This document shows positions 63,388 to 64,000 of a stretch of DNA of 64,000 bases, in pieces. A model generated the notes under the pieces. It was given only the letters and a program-made list of their open reading frames with translations, ran no database searches and was not told the origin of the DNA. The stretch spans positions 124,001 to 188,000 of the forward strand of contig DGQP01000015.1 of the NCBI GenBank assembly GCA_002400415.1, written 5' to 3'. Both the position numbers and the translations under genes were made by a program. Each line of letters opens with the position of its first letter. The first letter of the stretch is position 1. The DNA is from Chitinophagaceae bacterium UBA4411. GTDB lineage: Bacteria; Bacteroidota; Bacteroidia; Chitinophagales; Chitinophagaceae.

Positions 63388-63831
63388 TCAGGAGAGGATC
63401 ATTTCAATATGTTCAATGCCATCTTCTATATATATATCACTGCTTTGAACAAAGCCAAGCGAAGCATAAAATGCAAGCAGGTATAGCTGGGCGCCGATTT
63501 TGATAGGGTTATTGCCAAACAACCGCCTTGTTTCTTCAATACTTTTTTCCATTAAGCGTCTTCCAATTCCCTCTCCTCTTGCCGCAGGCGAGGTAACCAC
63601 CCTGCCAATGGACGGGTACTCTGAATAGGAAATACCCAATGGTACCAGCCTTGTATAAGCCACCAGCTCATTTTCTTTCCAGCCCATCAGGTGATAACAG
63701 TGCTGGTCTTTATTATCCATGTCCTGGAATACGCAATTTTGCTCCACTACAAATACTTCTGTTCTTAAGCGGAGCAATGCATACAATTCATCAACCGTCA
63801 GCGTTTCAAATTTTTTTAATGTCCAGTTCAT
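63388..63831 (-). CDS. elaA: ElaA-type GNAT acetyltransferase
   Basis: A 147-residue N-acetyltransferase. LYALLRLRTEVFVVEQNCVFQDMDNKDQHCYHL is the ElaA signature, and IGRVVTSPAARGEGIGRRLME contains the acetyl-CoA-binding R/Q-x-x-G-x-G/A (RGEGIG). YASLGFVQSSDIYIEDGIEHIEM ends the fold. ATG 63831 is preferred to a TTG nine bases upstream. It starts 9 bases after the rarA stop, so the two are co-transcribed. The physiological substrate of this family is not known to me. Confidence 0.9.
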   Translation of the reverse strand: MNWTLKKFETLTVDELYALLRLRTEVFVVEQNCVFQDMDNKDQHCYHLMGWKENELVAYTRLVPLGISYSEYPSIGRVVTSPAARGEGIGRRLMEKSIEETRRLFGNNPIKIGAQLYLLAFYASLGFVQSSDIYIEDGIEHIEMILS

Positions 63832-63840
63832 ACTGTTCAA

Positions 63841-64000
63841 TCAATAGTTGTATTTATCCTTCCATAAATTTTTCAGGAATTTTCGCAATTCTTCTTCTCT
63901 CGCATTCTTCCCCGGGTCATAAAATTTCATGCCCGCTATTTCTTTGGGTAAATACTCCTGGGCTGAAAAATTGTTTTCATAGTTATGCGAATATTGATAG
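63841..64000 (-). CDS. rarA: Replication-associated recombination protein A, C-terminal end (cut by window edge)
   Basis: Only the last 52 codons are present; the gene continues beyond the right edge. The visible end reads YQYSHNYENNFSAQEYLP, then MKFYDPGKNAREEELRKFLKNLW before TGA at 63841-63843. The Y-x-Y-x-H-x-Y...Q-x-Y-L-P...F-Y-x-P order is the C-terminal signature of RarA/MgsA, an AAA+ clamp-loader-like ATPase that works at stalled replication forks. The ATPase domain is outside, so the call depends on this tail. Confidence 0.78.
   Translation of the reverse strand, partial: YQYSHNYENNFSAQEYLPKEIAGMKFYDPGKNAREEELRKFLKNLWKDKYNY

Overview
The window reads as a chromosomal segment of a Bacteroidota bacterium, most likely of the order Chitinophagales (family Chitinophagaceae by overall feel; this last step is inference). 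Supporting signs are a SusC/SusD pair, type IX secretion C-terminal domains, a Tat signal of the R-K type, A-rich rather than Shine-Dalgarno leaders, and several promoter-like TAnnTTTG boxes. No rRNA, CRISPR array, phage or insertion sequence was recognised.

Layout. 1-4038: the 5' part of an FAD-dependent oxidoreductase gene on the minus strand, a 5'-nucleotidase split into two genes, dnaA, then tRNA-Ser(GCT) and tRNA-Pro(TGG), each stretch closed by a terminator. 4039-7691: an AraC-type regulator, a lipoprotein and a secreted protein of unknown role. 7926-29416: an alginate utilisation locus. A minus-strand arm (lacI-type regulator, PL6 lyase, kduI, kduD) faces a plus-strand arm of ten closely spaced genes (short-chain dehydrogenase, PL17 lyase, kdgF, beta-helix lipoprotein, hexuronate MFS transporter, MBG-repeat T9SS protein, PL38-like lyase, susC, susD, esterase). 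The two arms diverge around a CCGG-N8-CCGG-N8-CCGG palindrome array, and a third copy of the motif lies in front of kduI. I read these as the operators of the LacI-type regulator. Outer-membrane uptake through SusCD, endo- and exolytic cleavage by PL38, PL6 and PL17, ring opening by KdgF, inner-membrane uptake by the MFS protein, and reduction to 2-keto-3-deoxygluconate by the dehydrogenase or by KduI/KduD form a coherent route. The KDG kinase and KDPG aldolase that would finish it are not in the window.

29426-52173: a large surface-polysaccharide locus. It holds a short initiating sugar-phosphate transferase, a nucleotidyltransferase-like protein, at least seven glycosyltransferases, two O-antigen ligase/polymerase-type membrane proteins, a flippase and a nucleotide-sugar epimerase. 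Embedded in it is an unusual block (31179-39888) of three radical-SAM proteins, three methyltransferases, an ATZ/TRZ-type amidohydrolase and a glycosyltransferase on two divergent transcripts. Its product cannot be deduced, and it is the best candidate here for an undescribed pathway.

52264-56284: a methionine operon (metY-like, metX, hom) behind a SAM-I riboswitch whose aptamer, antiterminator and terminator can all be read in the sequence. 56345-64000: two genes of unknown function, uvrA, a Yip1-family membrane protein, a 121-bp imperfect inverted repeat, a tiny protein that is almost only a T9SS-like domain, an outer-membrane beta-barrel protein, an ElaA-type acetyltransferase and the 3' end of rarA.
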